Below the pieces are notes generated by a model. That model did no database searches, had not been told where the DNA came from, and saw only the letters and a list, made by a program, of their open reading frames with translations. This document shows, piece by piece, positions 50,556 through 58,634 of a stretch of DNA of 64,000 nucleotides. The DNA is from JAKFEW01 sp036675505 (GTDB taxonomy: Bacteria; Cyanobacteriota; Sericytochromatia; S15B-MN24; JAQBPE01): the NCBI GenBank assembly GCA_036675505.1, contig JAKFEW010000002.1:1-64000 (forward strand), in the 5' to 3' direction. The translations under genes were made by a program, and so were the position numbers. The stretch's first letter is position 1, and each line of letters opens with the position of its first letter.

Positions 50556-51365
50556 TCAGCCCCCGTGAAAGGTGCAGCGACCGTGGCCGAAGTGCCGGGT
50601 CTTCTCGCCGGCGGCCCGGCTGCAGGGGCCGCGGTCAGTGCGCGCGCCGCAGGTCGCCGGCGCCGGCGGGTCGGCCGGGATAGAGGTGATTGACGTGACC
50701 CGCGGCGTGGCCGAGTCGACCTGGGCGCCAAACCACTGCACCGGGCCCGCCTCGAGGCCCTCGACTCCTGCAACCGTCGTGACCCCTGGCTCCCACCATT
50801 GCTCGCCGGCGGCCGCACGCTCGTACAGCTCGGCGCCCGCCTGGCCGATCGCCTGCCGTCCGGTCACGCCCTCGCGCGCGAGTTCGTCCGCCCGCCGGGC
50901 GATCTCCTCCCTTGCCCGTGTCAGGGGGAGACCTGTCACCGCTGCGACCCTGGCCGAGACCTCGTCGAGGGCGCGAAGCTGGAGGTGAAGCGGGGAGCCG
51001 TGCGACGCGATCACGACCCCCAGCTGGCGCAGCGCTTGGCCCGCCTGCGTTGAGGGAGCCGACATCGCGCGGGCCATCGCGGCGAAGCCTGCAGCGAGGT
51101 CGCGAACGGCCGGCGCGAGGGCCCGGCCGACCGCCGCGAAGTCGGGTTCGATCCTGGACCTGCACATCGGATGGTCGAGCTGGCGTCGGCCGGGGCGCCG
51201 GGCCATCCAGTCGAGCGGTCCGCCGCGGCGCGCGGCCACGGCCGCCAGCGCGCGCACCAGGCCCGCGCGCGCATCGTCCAGCGCGGCCGCGTCGCCCCCG
51301 AGCGTCGGCGCGTCGCCGGCGAGTTCGAATACCTGCAGAGTGGGGGCGAGGTCAGGGCGCTCCAT
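50556..51365 (-). CDS. Accessory protein with TerS-like zinc motif, 269 residues
   Basis: I choose the start at 51365 (MERPDLAPTL); the frame extends a little further upstream. The protein is helical, and its C-terminus ends in CGARTDRGPCSRAAG...CTFHGG, the same motif as in the small terminase. It lies after the lysis genes on the opposite strand, so it is not in the packaging operon. Its N-terminal MExPDLxPTL recurs in the 67-residue gene at 52,035. It might be an accessory packaging or interference protein. Confidence 0.6.
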   Translation of the reverse strand: MERPDLAPTLQVFELAGDAPTLGGDAAALDDARAGLVRALAAVAARRGGPLDWMARRPGRRQLDHPMCRSRIEPDFAAVGRALAPAVRDLAAGFAAMARAMSAPSTQAGQALRQLGVVIASHGSPLHLQLRALDEVSARVAAVTGLPLTRAREEIARRADELAREGVTGRQAIGQAGAELYERAAAGEQWWEPGVTTVAGVEGLEAGPVQWFGAQVDSATPRVTSITSIPADPPAPATCGARTDRGPCSRAAGEKTRHFGHGRCTFHGG

Positions 51366-51433
51366 GCCCTCAGCGTACCCGCTCTGAAGTCGCACCAATA
51401 CGGCCTGCGCTGGATAATTGCTATTATGCCGGC

Positions 51434-51616
51434 CTACCGTGCCGCCCGCGCAGCCTCGTCCCGAGCGCTCGCGGATCCGAGAACGGGCCAGGCGAGCATT
51501 ATCGATTCGGCTCCCACGGTGACGCCCAACTCGGGCCCGTGGCAGGCTTCGATGGTGGCGTCATATCGCTCGAGGACCTCGGCGAGCTCAAGGAAAAATG
51601 CGCGGCGATCGCCCAT
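51434..51616 (-). CDS. Hypothetical protein, 60 residues
   Basis: The ATG at 51616 shares one base with the stop of the next upstream gene (TGATG), so they are coupled. The sequence MGDRRAFFLELAEVLERYDATIEACHG resembles small phage proteins with an ELxxxLxxYxATI pattern. The function is unknown. Confidence 0.5.
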   Translation of the reverse strand: MGDRRAFFLELAEVLERYDATIEACHGPELGVTVGAESIMLAWPVLGSASARDEAARAAR

Positions 51617-51798
51617 CACGCCTCTGTCATCGCGTGGACCTGCAACGCGACCAGCCGGCACCGCAGGATCGACCACGCCGCGGCTGGCGGGTGCTCGTTT
51701 CCGACCGCGGCCAGAAGGCCGATCATCGCGCGCCACTGCACCGGCGTCAGGCGGGCGTCGCGAACGCCCTGGCTGGCTTGTTCGATCGTCATGTTCAT
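51616..51798 (-). CDS. Hypothetical protein, 60 residues
   Basis: ATG 51798 has GGGAGGG upstream. Helical protein (TPVQWRAMIGLLAAVG). First of a coupled pair with the 51,616 gene in the leftward accessory group. Confidence 0.5.
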   Translation of the reverse strand: MNMTIEQASQGVRDARLTPVQWRAMIGLLAAVGNEHPPAAAWSILRCRLVALQVHAMTEA

Positions 51799-51831
51799 CG
51801 TTCGGCCCTCCCTTCCGCCATTATAAGCGCG

Positions 51832-52035
51832 TCAGGGCGCGGGTTCTGAGGCTTGCCCGCTGCCCGGCCAGTTGCCGCGCCCGTCTCGTACCTCTTCGAT
51901 GGTGCCAAGCTCCACCCACGGGCCGCCGCCGATGCTGAGCGAGAGCATCAGGCGATCGGGCGAGTCCGCCGGCGGCGCCAGCGCGGGCGAGAGGTCGTCG
52001 TCGGGAAGGGTTGGCTCGAGGTCGGGGGCTTCCAT
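51832..52035 (-). CDS. Hypothetical accessory protein, 67 residues
   Basis: ATG 52035 has AGGAGAGC upstream. It begins MEAPDLEPTL, like MERPDLAPTL of the 50,556-51,365 gene, and continues with an acidic linker and a strand-rich end (LSIGGGPWVELGTIEEV). It is the last phage gene before attR. Confidence 0.5.
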   Translation of the reverse strand: MEAPDLEPTLPDDDLSPALAPPADSPDRLMLSLSIGGGPWVELGTIEEVRDGRGNWPGSGQASEPAP

Positions 52036-52085
52036 GCTCTCCTCATGCCCGCCAAATCGGCGGTAAAATATACATCGGGGACAGG

Positions 52086-52093
52086 GCGCGGCG
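52086..52093. other. attR core (candidate)
   Basis: Second copy of GCGCGGCG, in the same codon phase as at 1210-1217. Left of it is phage sequence with no similarity to the host gene; right of it the RQC/HRDC frame resumes. Confidence 0.6.
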
Positions 52094-52578
52094 GGAACCG
52101 CGAAATTAGCGCGCTGACGCGATCCCGCGCACGTATCGATTCGGGTAGGCTGCTCGAGAGCCCGTTCCATGGCCAGCTGGCCGAAGCGCCGCCGGGGGCG
52201 ATCGCCGAGGCGATCGCGGACGCGCTGGACGGCGGCTGGATCGCGCGTTCCGGCGGCTTCTACCCGGCGCTGAAGCTGACGCCGCAGGGTGAAGGGCGCT
52301 TGAGCGCGCGCGACGGCGCGGGCATCTGCATGGAGGCGGCGCCGGAGCGCTCCTACAGGGTGTACCACCGCTGGCGGCAGGGGGTCGCGAGGCGGCACAG
52401 GACCCCCGCGTATCGCATCTTCCCGAACGTGATCCTCACGCAGCTCGCGGCGCGGCGGCCGCGGTCGCTCGACGAGCTGCTCCAGATCCCGGGCCTCGGC
52501 AAGCGCCGGGCCCTGCGCTACCAGGGCGAGTTGCTGGCCGTGGGCCGCGAGCTCGCCGACCAGGACGTGAACGAATAG
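52093..52578 (+). pseudogene. 3' fragment of host RQC/HRDC-domain gene
   Basis: These 161 codons have no start of their own with a ribosome site; an in-frame ATG at 52045 is in phage DNA without one. The sequence continues the winged-helix RQC part (RLLESPFHGQLAE...YPALKLTPQGEGRL) and then has an HRDC domain (YHRWRQGVARRHRTPAYRIFPNVILTQLAARRPRSLDELLQIPGLGKRR). RQC and HRDC bind DNA structures in RecQ helicases. Here they form a helicase-less small protein, probably DNA-binding. The gene is interrupted, not decayed. Confidence 0.75.
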
Positions 52579-52619
52579 CACCCCTCCCCCCGTGGCGCCC
52601 CCCAGAAAGGAACAACCCC

Positions 52620-52850
52620 ATGACCACCGAATCCCGCGACCTCTACCGCCGCCTGCGCAACGACCTCCTGCGCGCCACACGCCACCACCGCCGCCATGTG
52701 GCGCATCCGGGCTTCGCGACCGACATCCATCGCACCCACCTCGAGGTCTGCCGCCGCCAGCTCGGCGCGCTCCGCCAGGCCTACCGCCGCACCCGCAACG
52801 CCGCGCGGTGGAACGAGTACGTCCGACAGCGTGCCGCCAAGGTCGGCTGA
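52620..52850 (+). CDS. Hypothetical Arg/His-rich protein, 76 residues
   Basis: ATG 52620 has AGAAAGGA upstream and follows the HRDC remnant by 41 bp. Very basic, with many Arg and His and a helical pattern. Possibly nucleic-acid binding; host gene, likely in one operon with the HRDC gene. Confidence 0.55.
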   Translation: MTTESRDLYRRLRNDLLRATRHHRRHVAHPGFATDIHRTHLEVCRRQLGALRQAYRRTRNAARWNEYVRQRAAKVG

Positions 52851-52907
52851 GGGCGGTCACAACGCCGAAATCAGCCATTTTTCTCGACAGTTAACGGCGC
52901 AGTGTAA

Positions 52908-52935
52908 TTGGTGCAAGTCGGCTGGCCTGCATAAT
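52908..52935 (+). promoter_or_regulatory. Sigma-70-like promoter before lipoprotein gene
   Basis: TTGGTG (52908-52913) and CATAAT (52930-52935) are 16 bp apart in a locally AT-rich spacer. Confidence 0.4.
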
Positions 52936-53020
52936 GCGATCTTCCCTATCCGCGGCCGCTCGGGGATTACATAATCGGCCCATGTCCGAGCCCCACCCTT
53001 CCATCCTGGCGAGGTCGCGC

Positions 53021-53506
53021 ATGAGAGCCGACCAGGCCGCGTGGTTGCTGGTTTTCGGCGTCATGCTGTGCGCCTGTGGCGCGGCGCCCGAGCGCCTCGC
53101 GGATCGCTCGAGCCTGGTGCCCCGGCGCTTGCCCGGCGGTGACGCGGCAGCCTCCGCAAAGCCGGCTCAGGCCGTCGGCGCTGGCCAGATCGTCGCCGGG
53201 AGCGACAAGGCCAGCTTCGACTTCTCCGTCCTCGACGCGGCGCCGGCCGGCGAAATCGTGATCGACGGCGTGGTCGGCGACGCGGCGTTCCGCCTGCAGG
53301 GCACGATCAGCGAGGTGGCGATCAGGGACGACCTGGTGGTGCTCTCGGGATCGGGCAAGCTGAACGACACCTTCGCGTTCTTCTCGGTCCGGGCGCAGGA
53401 CAGTGCGCCCGACTCGCTCTCGTTCGCGATCACGATGGACAGCTGGAACATCACGCTCGCGGGCGCCCTCGCGCGCGGCGACATCGCGATCAGCCCTGGG
53501 CGATGA
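53021..53506 (+). CDS. Hypothetical lipoprotein, 161 residues
   Basis: ATG 53021 (GAGG six bases upstream) starts a signal sequence ending in VMLCAC, a probable lipobox. ATG 52982 is an alternative start. The mature protein has a beta-rich domain (about 58-155). No family recognised. Confidence 0.6.
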   Translation: MRADQAAWLLVFGVMLCACGAAPERLADRSSLVPRRLPGGDAAASAKPAQAVGAGQIVAGSDKASFDFSVLDAAPAGEIVIDGVVGDAAFRLQGTISEVAIRDDLVVLSGSGKLNDTFAFFSVRAQDSAPDSLSFAITMDSWNITLAGALARGDIAISPGR

Positions 53507-53521
53507 CGGCGGATTGGCGTC

Positions 53522-54145
53522 CTACTCGGCCGGTGCGAGGATGAGCGGCGCCGCGACGCTTTCGTCGAGCGGGAAGCCATGGCGCGTGAGCTCGGCGCGG
53601 TTGAAGCTCACGGCCTGCTCGCCCCAATAGGGCGCGTAGAGCAGCCAATGGCTCACCGGGATCGCGAGGATGGCCGCGGCACCGACGAAGGCGCCTTGCC
53701 CCTGCGTGCCATAGGGCATCGAGGCCGAAAGGCCCAGCACGGCAGCGCCGCCCACCAGCAGGCCCCAGTCCATGATCACCTGGCGGGTCGCGGCGCCGTT
53801 CAGGTCGTCATCGATGCGCCAGCTCAGGCGTCGCGTGCCGACGTAGCGCGCGGCGACGGTCGAGGCGAAGGGGATCATGCCGAGCGAGTAGGCCGTGTAA
53901 GGGTCCTTGAGATCGAGCGGCATCGCGACGACGGTCAGGGGGCGGGCGGCCTTGGGCGTGGTCGGCCGTGCGGAGGCGCCGACCACGGGCGTGGGCGTCG
54001 GTGCCCAGGGCGTCGGCGTGGCCGCAGGCAGCGTGACGCGCATGCCGGGCTTGCGGGGCGCCGCGTGCACAGGGGCCGGGGTCAGGGCGAGCCCGATCAG
54101 GACAGCGGTGGTGATCGCCGCCGGCAGCCGCTTCGCATGCCTCAT
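53522..54145 (-). CDS. Secreted/membrane hypothetical protein, 207 residues
   Basis: A signal peptide (1-28, cleavage near VHAAP) is followed by a Pro/Thr-rich linker. Hydrophobic segments lie at about 125-145 and 155-172. No conserved domain recognised. Convergent with the preceding lipoprotein gene, 15 bp apart. Confidence 0.6.
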   Translation of the reverse strand: MRHAKRLPAAITTAVLIGLALTPAPVHAAPRKPGMRVTLPAATPTPWAPTPTPVVGASARPTTPKAARPLTVVAMPLDLKDPYTAYSLGMIPFASTVAARYVGTRRLSWRIDDDLNGAATRQVIMDWGLLVGGAAVLGLSASMPYGTQGQGAFVGAAAILAIPVSHWLLYAPYWGEQAVSFNRAELTRHGFPLDESVAAPLILAPAE

Positions 54146-54231
54146 GTCCGTCCCTCTCTGGCTTGTCTCACCGCGCGAGCGCCTATCATAGCATGGCCGC
54201 CCAGCGCCGCCACGCGGTATGCTGGGCGGCT

Positions 54232-54387
54232 ATGACCCGCTTCGCCAAGCTCGTGACGACCCTCTTCGCCTTGCTCGCGCTTTCGGCCTTCGGCCTGCGC
54301 CTCATGAACTTGTTCAGCCCGCCTGCCGATCGGCCGCCCGATCGGCCGCCGGCCCCGCGCCACACCCAGCTTTCCGGGCGGGCATGA
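54232..54387 (+). CDS. Small single-pass membrane peptide, 51 residues
   Basis: ATG 54232; hydrophobic helix at residues 6-24, then a Pro/Arg-rich tail with a DRPPDRPPAP repeat. The ribosome site is weak, so this is uncertain. Confidence 0.35.
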   Translation: MTRFAKLVTTLFALLALSAFGLRLMNLFSPPADRPPDRPPAPRHTQLSGRA

Positions 54388-54527
54388 CCTGGGGGCGATC
54401 GCACCTTCATATTTTCTTAGGGTGAAATTACCGTTTCTTAGCAAGTTCTTCATCGGGCCTTCGATAATTCCCTTACCAAACCTTGGCCGCCCACCCGCGA
54501 GGGACAAATCGAAAAGGAGCACCCCAA

Positions 54528-54719
54528 ATGACGAAGTTCATGCAGCTGGTTTCGGATGAAGACGGTCAGTCGCTCGTCGAGTACGGCTTGATCCTGGGCC
54601 TGGTCTCCGTCGCGCTGATCGCCGTCCTGGGCACGATGCGCACCGAGCTCGGCAAGATCTTCGACGCCGTCGCGAAGTCGCTCAAGAGCGCCGCGTCGTC
54701 CGTCAAGGGCGGCAAGTAA
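54528..54719 (+). CDS. flp: Flp/Fap-type pilin
   Basis: ATG 54528 has AAAAGGAGC upstream. 63 residues with EDGQSLVEYGLILGLVSVALIAVLGTM, the Flp pilin signature: a Glu-Tyr pair before a hydrophobic helix. Flp pilins are processed by a TadV-type peptidase and form tight-adherence pili. No other tad genes are in the window. A strong terminator follows, so it is probably expressed alone and highly. Confidence 0.92.
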   Translation: MTKFMQLVSDEDGQSLVEYGLILGLVSVALIAVLGTMRTELGKIFDAVAKSLKSAASSVKGGK

Positions 54720-54735
54720 CTCAACCGGGTGGCCC

Positions 54736-54770
54736 AGCCCCTCTCCCAGCCGGGAGGGGGGCTTCCCCTT
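54736..54770 (+). terminator. Terminator of flp gene
   Basis: AGCCCCTCTCCC (54736-54747) pairs with GGGAGGGGGGCT (54752-54763; one G-T pair), followed by TCCCCTTT. Confidence 0.65.
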
Positions 54771-54818
54771 TGGCCCCTTGCGCGCGCTGGGTATGAAATC
54801 GGCGGTACTGCCCGCCCT

Positions 54819-55400
54819 ATGCGTTTCTTGCTCGCTGCGCTCTGCGCACTCGCCATCTCGATCCCGGCTCCCGCCGCAGGGGCCGCGCTCGCGGCGGCCG
54901 AGCCCAAGCGGCGGATTTACACGCCGACCGACGCCGCGCGGGAGATGCGCTCGGCCTTGCGGCCGCCCAGGGCGGCGCCGCGCAAGCCGGTGACCGCGGC
55001 CAGGCGGATGGCCGTGAAACCGAAGAAGCCGATCATCAAGCGCGCGTTCGCCCCGGCGAAGCGCCCGATCTGGAAGGCGACTCGCTCCACCTGGCGCACG
55101 CGGCGCCACGCGGGTGCCGGGCGCCGGCGCTGGGCGCGCGGCCGCGCCGCGCCCGCGACGCTCGTGCGGCAGCCCTACGAGCCGCCGCCACCCGTGTTCA
55201 TCGGCGATCTCCACATCCAGACGGAGAGCGCGCCGCTCTGGTCGAGCCCGGCGGGCGGCCAGCTGCTGGGCCGCCTGCCGAGAGCCACGATCGTGACAAA
55301 CATGGGCCGCTACGGCGGCTATTACAAGATCGAGGCGCCGAACGGCGCCGTCGGCTTCGTGCCGATGCGGCAGGTGGGGCCGACGGCGCCGAGCTGGTGA
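54819..55400 (+). CDS. Secreted SH3-like domain protein, 193 residues
   Basis: A signal peptide (1-22) is followed by an Arg/Lys/Pro-rich basic linker (about 30-125). A C-terminal bacterial SH3-like domain follows (IQTESAPLWSSPAGGQLLGRLPRATIVTNMGRYGGYYKIEAPNGAVGFVPMRQV). Such proteins often bind cell wall. Confidence 0.75.
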   Translation: MRFLLAALCALAISIPAPAAGAALAAAEPKRRIYTPTDAAREMRSALRPPRAAPRKPVTAARRMAVKPKKPIIKRAFAPAKRPIWKATRSTWRTRRHAGAGRRRWARGRAAPATLVRQPYEPPPPVFIGDLHIQTESAPLWSSPAGGQLLGRLPRATIVTNMGRYGGYYKIEAPNGAVGFVPMRQVGPTAPSW

Positions 55401-55412
55401 CCGCCGGCGCGC

Positions 55413-56327
55413 TCAGCGCGTGGTGGTCGGCGTGCCTGTCGGGGCGAGGATCTCGCCTGTGAAGTAGCGCGAGTCCGGCGAGGCCAGGAACACGTACGCC
55501 GGGGCGATCTCGGCGGGCTGGGCCGGCCGCTTCCAGAGCGTGTCCTTGCCGAACTCGGTCACGTGCTCGGGGTCGCGCGTCGAGACGATCAATGGCGTCC
55601 AGACCGGGCCGGGCGCCACGACGTTCACGCGGATGCCGCGCTCCGCGAGCACCTGCGCGAGCGACTTCGAGAAGTTGTGGATCGCGGCCTTGGTGGCCGC
55701 GTAGTCGATCAGCACCGGGTGGCCGTCCAGCCCGGCGACCGAGCCGGTGTTGATGATCGTGCCGCCGTCGTTCATGTGCTCGAGCGCCGCCTGGATCGTC
55801 CAGACATGGGCGAAGAAGTTCACGCGGAAGGTCCGCTCCAGCTGCTCGGGCTGGAGGTCGAGGATGTCGGCGGTCTCCCAGTGCGTGGCCGCGTTGTTCA
55901 CGAGGATGTCGATCCGGCCGAACTCCTCGACCGTCTGGCGCACGATCTCGCGGCAGTGATCGCGGTTCGCCAGGTCGCCGCTGATCGCGAGCCCCTTGCG
56001 GCCGGCGCGCTCGATCCAGCGGATCGTCTCGGCGGCGTCCTCCTGCTCGTTGTAGTAGGCGATCGCCACGTCCGCCCCCTCGCGCGCGAAGGCGATCGCG
56101 ACCGCCCGCCCGATGCCCGAGTCGCCGCCCGTGATCAGCGCCTTGCGGCCGGTCAGCTTGCCGGCGCCTTCGTAGGTCTCCTCGCCATGATCGGCCGGCG
56201 GCTTGAGCTGCCGCTCGTGGCCCGGCCATGGTTGCTGCTGCCTGGGGAAGCCGGCCTTGCCGGTCTTCTCCGCGTGGGGGTTCGGGTCTACGATGAGACC
56301 CTGCTCGGGGCGCTTGGCGTCCTTCAT
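55413..56327 (-). CDS. SDR-family oxidoreductase (YghA/GsiB-neighbour type)
   Basis: 304 residues with a 55-residue N-terminal extension (PWPG...GAGKLTGRKALITGG). The Rossmann motif is TGGDSGIG, then NNAA, and the catalytic Ser-Tyr-x-x-x-Lys is in NTGSVAGLDGHPVLIDYAATKAA. The C-terminus has the Y-F-T-G-E-I end. This matches stress-associated NAD(P)H oxidoreductases. AGGACC precedes the start. Substrate unknown. Confidence 0.9.
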   Translation of the reverse strand: MKDAKRPEQGLIVDPNPHAEKTGKAGFPRQQQPWPGHERQLKPPADHGEETYEGAGKLTGRKALITGGDSGIGRAVAIAFAREGADVAIAYYNEQEDAAETIRWIERAGRKGLAISGDLANRDHCREIVRQTVEEFGRIDILVNNAATHWETADILDLQPEQLERTFRVNFFAHVWTIQAALEHMNDGGTIINTGSVAGLDGHPVLIDYAATKAAIHNFSKSLAQVLAERGIRVNVVAPGPVWTPLIVSTRDPEHVTEFGKDTLWKRPAQPAEIAPAYVFLASPDSRYFTGEILAPTGTPTTTR

Positions 56328-56396
56328 GACGGTCCTCCCTCGGCGCTGATCGCGTCGGGCCCATCGTAAGGCCGCAACCCGACTTCCCTAAGCGAC

Positions 56397-56423
56397 GACC
56401 GCCCCTCCGGAGGAGGGGCGGTC
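56397..56423 (-). terminator. Terminator of phospholipase D gene
   Basis: GACCGCCCCTCC and GGAGGGGCGGTC form a perfect 12-bp stem with a 3-base loop just downstream of the stop at 56438. Confidence 0.65.
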
Positions 56424-56437
56424 GGTGCGGTCCGGGG

Positions 56438-57628
56438 TTAGGGGCCTTCGCCGGTCTTCTTCTCGGCGTCCGGGCTCTTGTGCGGCGGCGGGTGGTTGAC
56501 CTTCGAGGCGTGCTGGATGCGCTCGAACTCGCCGGAGAAGGCCTTGGCGATGCCCTTGGCGTTGCGGAAGATCAAGAACGCCTCGTTGTTGTTCGCTTCG
56601 GCGTTCTGCGAGTAGTTGTAGGAGCCGGTGACGACCGTGGCGTCGTCGATGATCATCGCCTTGTGGTGCATCAACGCTTCGTTGCCGTCCTTGCGGACCT
56701 CGAGCTTGGCGTCGTGGAACTTGTTGTAGAGGCTGTAGGCGCCGGCGGCCAGCCAGCGGTCGAAGATGCCCGCCACCTTCACGCCGCTCTTGGCGCGCTC
56801 GAGCATCGCGTCGCCGGTCTCGACGTCGGTGAGCGAGAAGGTGAGGAACTGGATGCGCTTTCGGGCGCCCTTCACCTCGGCGACCACCGCCTCGCGGCCG
56901 TGGCCGGCCGGCGAGAAGAAGGCCTGGACGGTCGCGCCGCCGGGGAGCGCGATCAGATCGGTCGGCTGGGTCTCGCCGCGCATCGACTTGCCGAACTCGC
57001 GCTTGGTGAAGAGCCGCTCGAATTCGCCCGCGAAGGCGGTGGCGAGGCGATCGTTCTTGATCGTGAGCGCGTTGTTGTTGTGGCGGTAGAGGCTGGTGGG
57101 CGTCAGGTTGGTCGAGCCGGTCCAGACCGTCTGGCCGTCCACCACCATGAACTTGTGGTGCATGATGCCCGAGCGCTGGTCGTCGACGACCGGGATCTTC
57201 TCCGTGAGCATCCACATGACGGCCTTGCGCGGCTTGGTCGGCTCGGCCTTCTCCACCATGTTGTCGGTGTCGGTCACGAGGCGGACCTTCACGCCGCGCT
57301 TCTTCGCGCGGACCAGCGCGTCGGTCACGCCGAGGTCCTCGATGTCGTAGAATGCGCCGTCGATCGACGTCTTCGCGCCCTTGATCAGCTTCAACAGCCC
57401 CTTGTCGGTGTTGTTCGGGTTCTTGCGGGCGCGGGGCTCGTTCAGGTCGATGCGCTCGAGGTAGGTGTCGTTGAACGCCACCTGGACGCCGTTGATGGCC
57501 GCCTCGGCGCCGAAGGCGCCGGTCTCGATCGCCGTGGGCACCCGGGTCGGCTGGAAACCACCGCAGGCGGTGATCAGGAGCGCCGTCCCGAGGAGAGCGA
57601 TGCGTCGAGCGGTCGAGAAGGTCGTCAT
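56438..57628 (-). CDS. Phospholipase D-family lipoprotein
   Basis: 396 residues. A lipoprotein signal ends in LLITAC. Two HKD motifs define the PLD superfamily: MHHKFMVVDGQTVWTGSTN and LMHHKAMIIDDATVVTGSYN. The two halves form one active site that hydrolyses phosphodiester bonds of lipids or nucleic acids. Surface attachment suggests a periplasmic or outer-membrane enzyme. Confidence 0.9.
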   Translation of the reverse strand: MTTFSTARRIALLGTALLITACGGFQPTRVPTAIETGAFGAEAAINGVQVAFNDTYLERIDLNEPRARKNPNNTDKGLLKLIKGAKTSIDGAFYDIEDLGVTDALVRAKKRGVKVRLVTDTDNMVEKAEPTKPRKAVMWMLTEKIPVVDDQRSGIMHHKFMVVDGQTVWTGSTNLTPTSLYRHNNNALTIKNDRLATAFAGEFERLFTKREFGKSMRGETQPTDLIALPGGATVQAFFSPAGHGREAVVAEVKGARKRIQFLTFSLTDVETGDAMLERAKSGVKVAGIFDRWLAAGAYSLYNKFHDAKLEVRKDGNEALMHHKAMIIDDATVVTGSYNYSQNAEANNNEAFLIFRNAKGIAKAFSGEFERIQHASKVNHPPPHKSPDAEKKTGEGP

Positions 57629-57788
57629 TCGCGCCGGAGCCTTTCTGCGTTAACCTGCGGTTCAGGTAAGGTTACATAGGCTAAACCGGGGCAAATATTA
57701 CGTTAAGATTGGATTAAGTAGGCCGGCAAATGGGCGTGATCCGGCGCTCCTCCGCCCAGCAGGTGCGATCAGGCGGCGAGGCGAAGGC

Positions 57789-58499
57789 TCAGAACAGGCG
57801 CGGCTGCTCCACCACGCCCTCAGGCTCCACCAGCGACGGGTCGTCTTCGCGCGCCGAGTTGAGCCGCTGGCTCACCGGCCGCGCCGACATCAGCTCCGCC
57901 GGGTACGGCCGCAACAGCCCCACCACGTCCCTGGCATCCTGCACGGCCGGATCCAGCCAGCGCGACCACGCCTCGCGTGGCAAGATCACCGGCATCCGGT
58001 CATGCACCCGCGCCACCACGTCGTTGGCGTCCGTGGTGATCAGCGTGAACGAGGCGACAGGCTTGCCCTCGGGCGGCGTCCAGAGCTCCCAGAGGCCGGC
58101 CAGCGCGAAGGGCCGCTCATCTTTCATGCGGAACCACCAGGGCTGCTTCTTCGCGGTCTTCGGCGCGCCCTCCGTCGGCGGCGCCCATTCATAGAAGCCG
58201 TCGGCCGGCACCAGGCAGCGGCGCAGCTTGAGCGCGTGGCGGAAGGCCGGCTTTTCGGCCACGGTGTCGGCGCGCGCGTTGATCAGCAGCGGGCCCTGCT
58301 TGGGATCCTTTGTCCAGGGCGGGATCAGCCCCCAGCGCAGCAGGTCGAGGTGGCGGCGGCCGTCGAGCGAGCGCACGACGCCCACGTCCTGGGTCGGCGC
58401 GATGTTCCAGCGCGGCAGCAGCAGCTGCGTATCATCGACGCCGAACACCTCGCCGAGCAAGGCGATCGCCGAAGGGGTCAGGGAGAAGCGCCCGCACAT
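57789..58499 (-). CDS. SRAP-family protein (HMCES/YedK-like)
   Basis: I start at the ATG 58499 of MCGRF, since Cys2 must become the N-terminal residue that bonds to abasic DNA. Other conserved points are RWNIAPTQ, RWGLIPPW, NARADTVAEKPAF, FYEW (Glu) and VHDRMPVIL (His). SRAP proteins shield abasic sites in single-stranded DNA. 236 residues, complete. Confidence 0.92.
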   Translation of the reverse strand: MCGRFSLTPSAIALLGEVFGVDDTQLLLPRWNIAPTQDVGVVRSLDGRRHLDLLRWGLIPPWTKDPKQGPLLINARADTVAEKPAFRHALKLRRCLVPADGFYEWAPPTEGAPKTAKKQPWWFRMKDERPFALAGLWELWTPPEGKPVASFTLITTDANDVVARVHDRMPVILPREAWSRWLDPAVQDARDVVGLLRPYPAELMSARPVSQRLNSAREDDPSLVEPEGVVEQPRLF

Positions 58500-58599
58500 G
58501 GAAGGGACCTCCTGAAAACCGACACGAGGCGATCCAACCACCGGCCGAATGAGCCGTCAAGGGCCTCCGCGCGCGGTTTTCGCGATCTTGGTCAGGGGG

Positions 58600-58628
58600 T
58601 TGACATGGCGTCGACGCAATGTTAAGTT
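58600..58628 (+). promoter_or_regulatory. Consensus TTGACA promoter for candidate small RNA
   Basis: TTGACA at 58600-58605 and TTAAGT or TAAGTT at about 58622-58628 (16-17 bp spacing), followed by an AT-rich start region. Confidence 0.55.
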
Positions 58629-58634
58629 GTTCAA

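Larger units (their letters stand above)
1210..52093. mobile_element. Complete siphovirus-like prophage (about 50.9 kb) with serine integrase
   Basis: All modules of a temperate tailed phage are present and mostly intact: integrase, repressor/Cro switch, recombination and replication genes, terminase, portal, capsid, tail tube, tape measure, tail fibre, amidase, holin. The ends are placed at an 8-bp sequence, GCGCGGCG, found at 1210-1217 and 52086-52093. Outside those points the two pieces of one host RQC/HRDC gene are in the same frame. The left end sits about 50 bp from the integrase stop, as is usual for large serine integrases. Long non-contractile tail genes and the DUF1073/DUF2213/DUF2184 head set suggest a siphovirus. 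Boundaries are inferred, not proven. Confidence 0.93.

Noticed and set aside
52851..52980. AT-rich spacer at the right as a possible prophage end
   Set aside because: The HRDC fragment ending at 52578 is host sequence in phase with the piece at 1124, which places attR near 52,090, well before this spacer.
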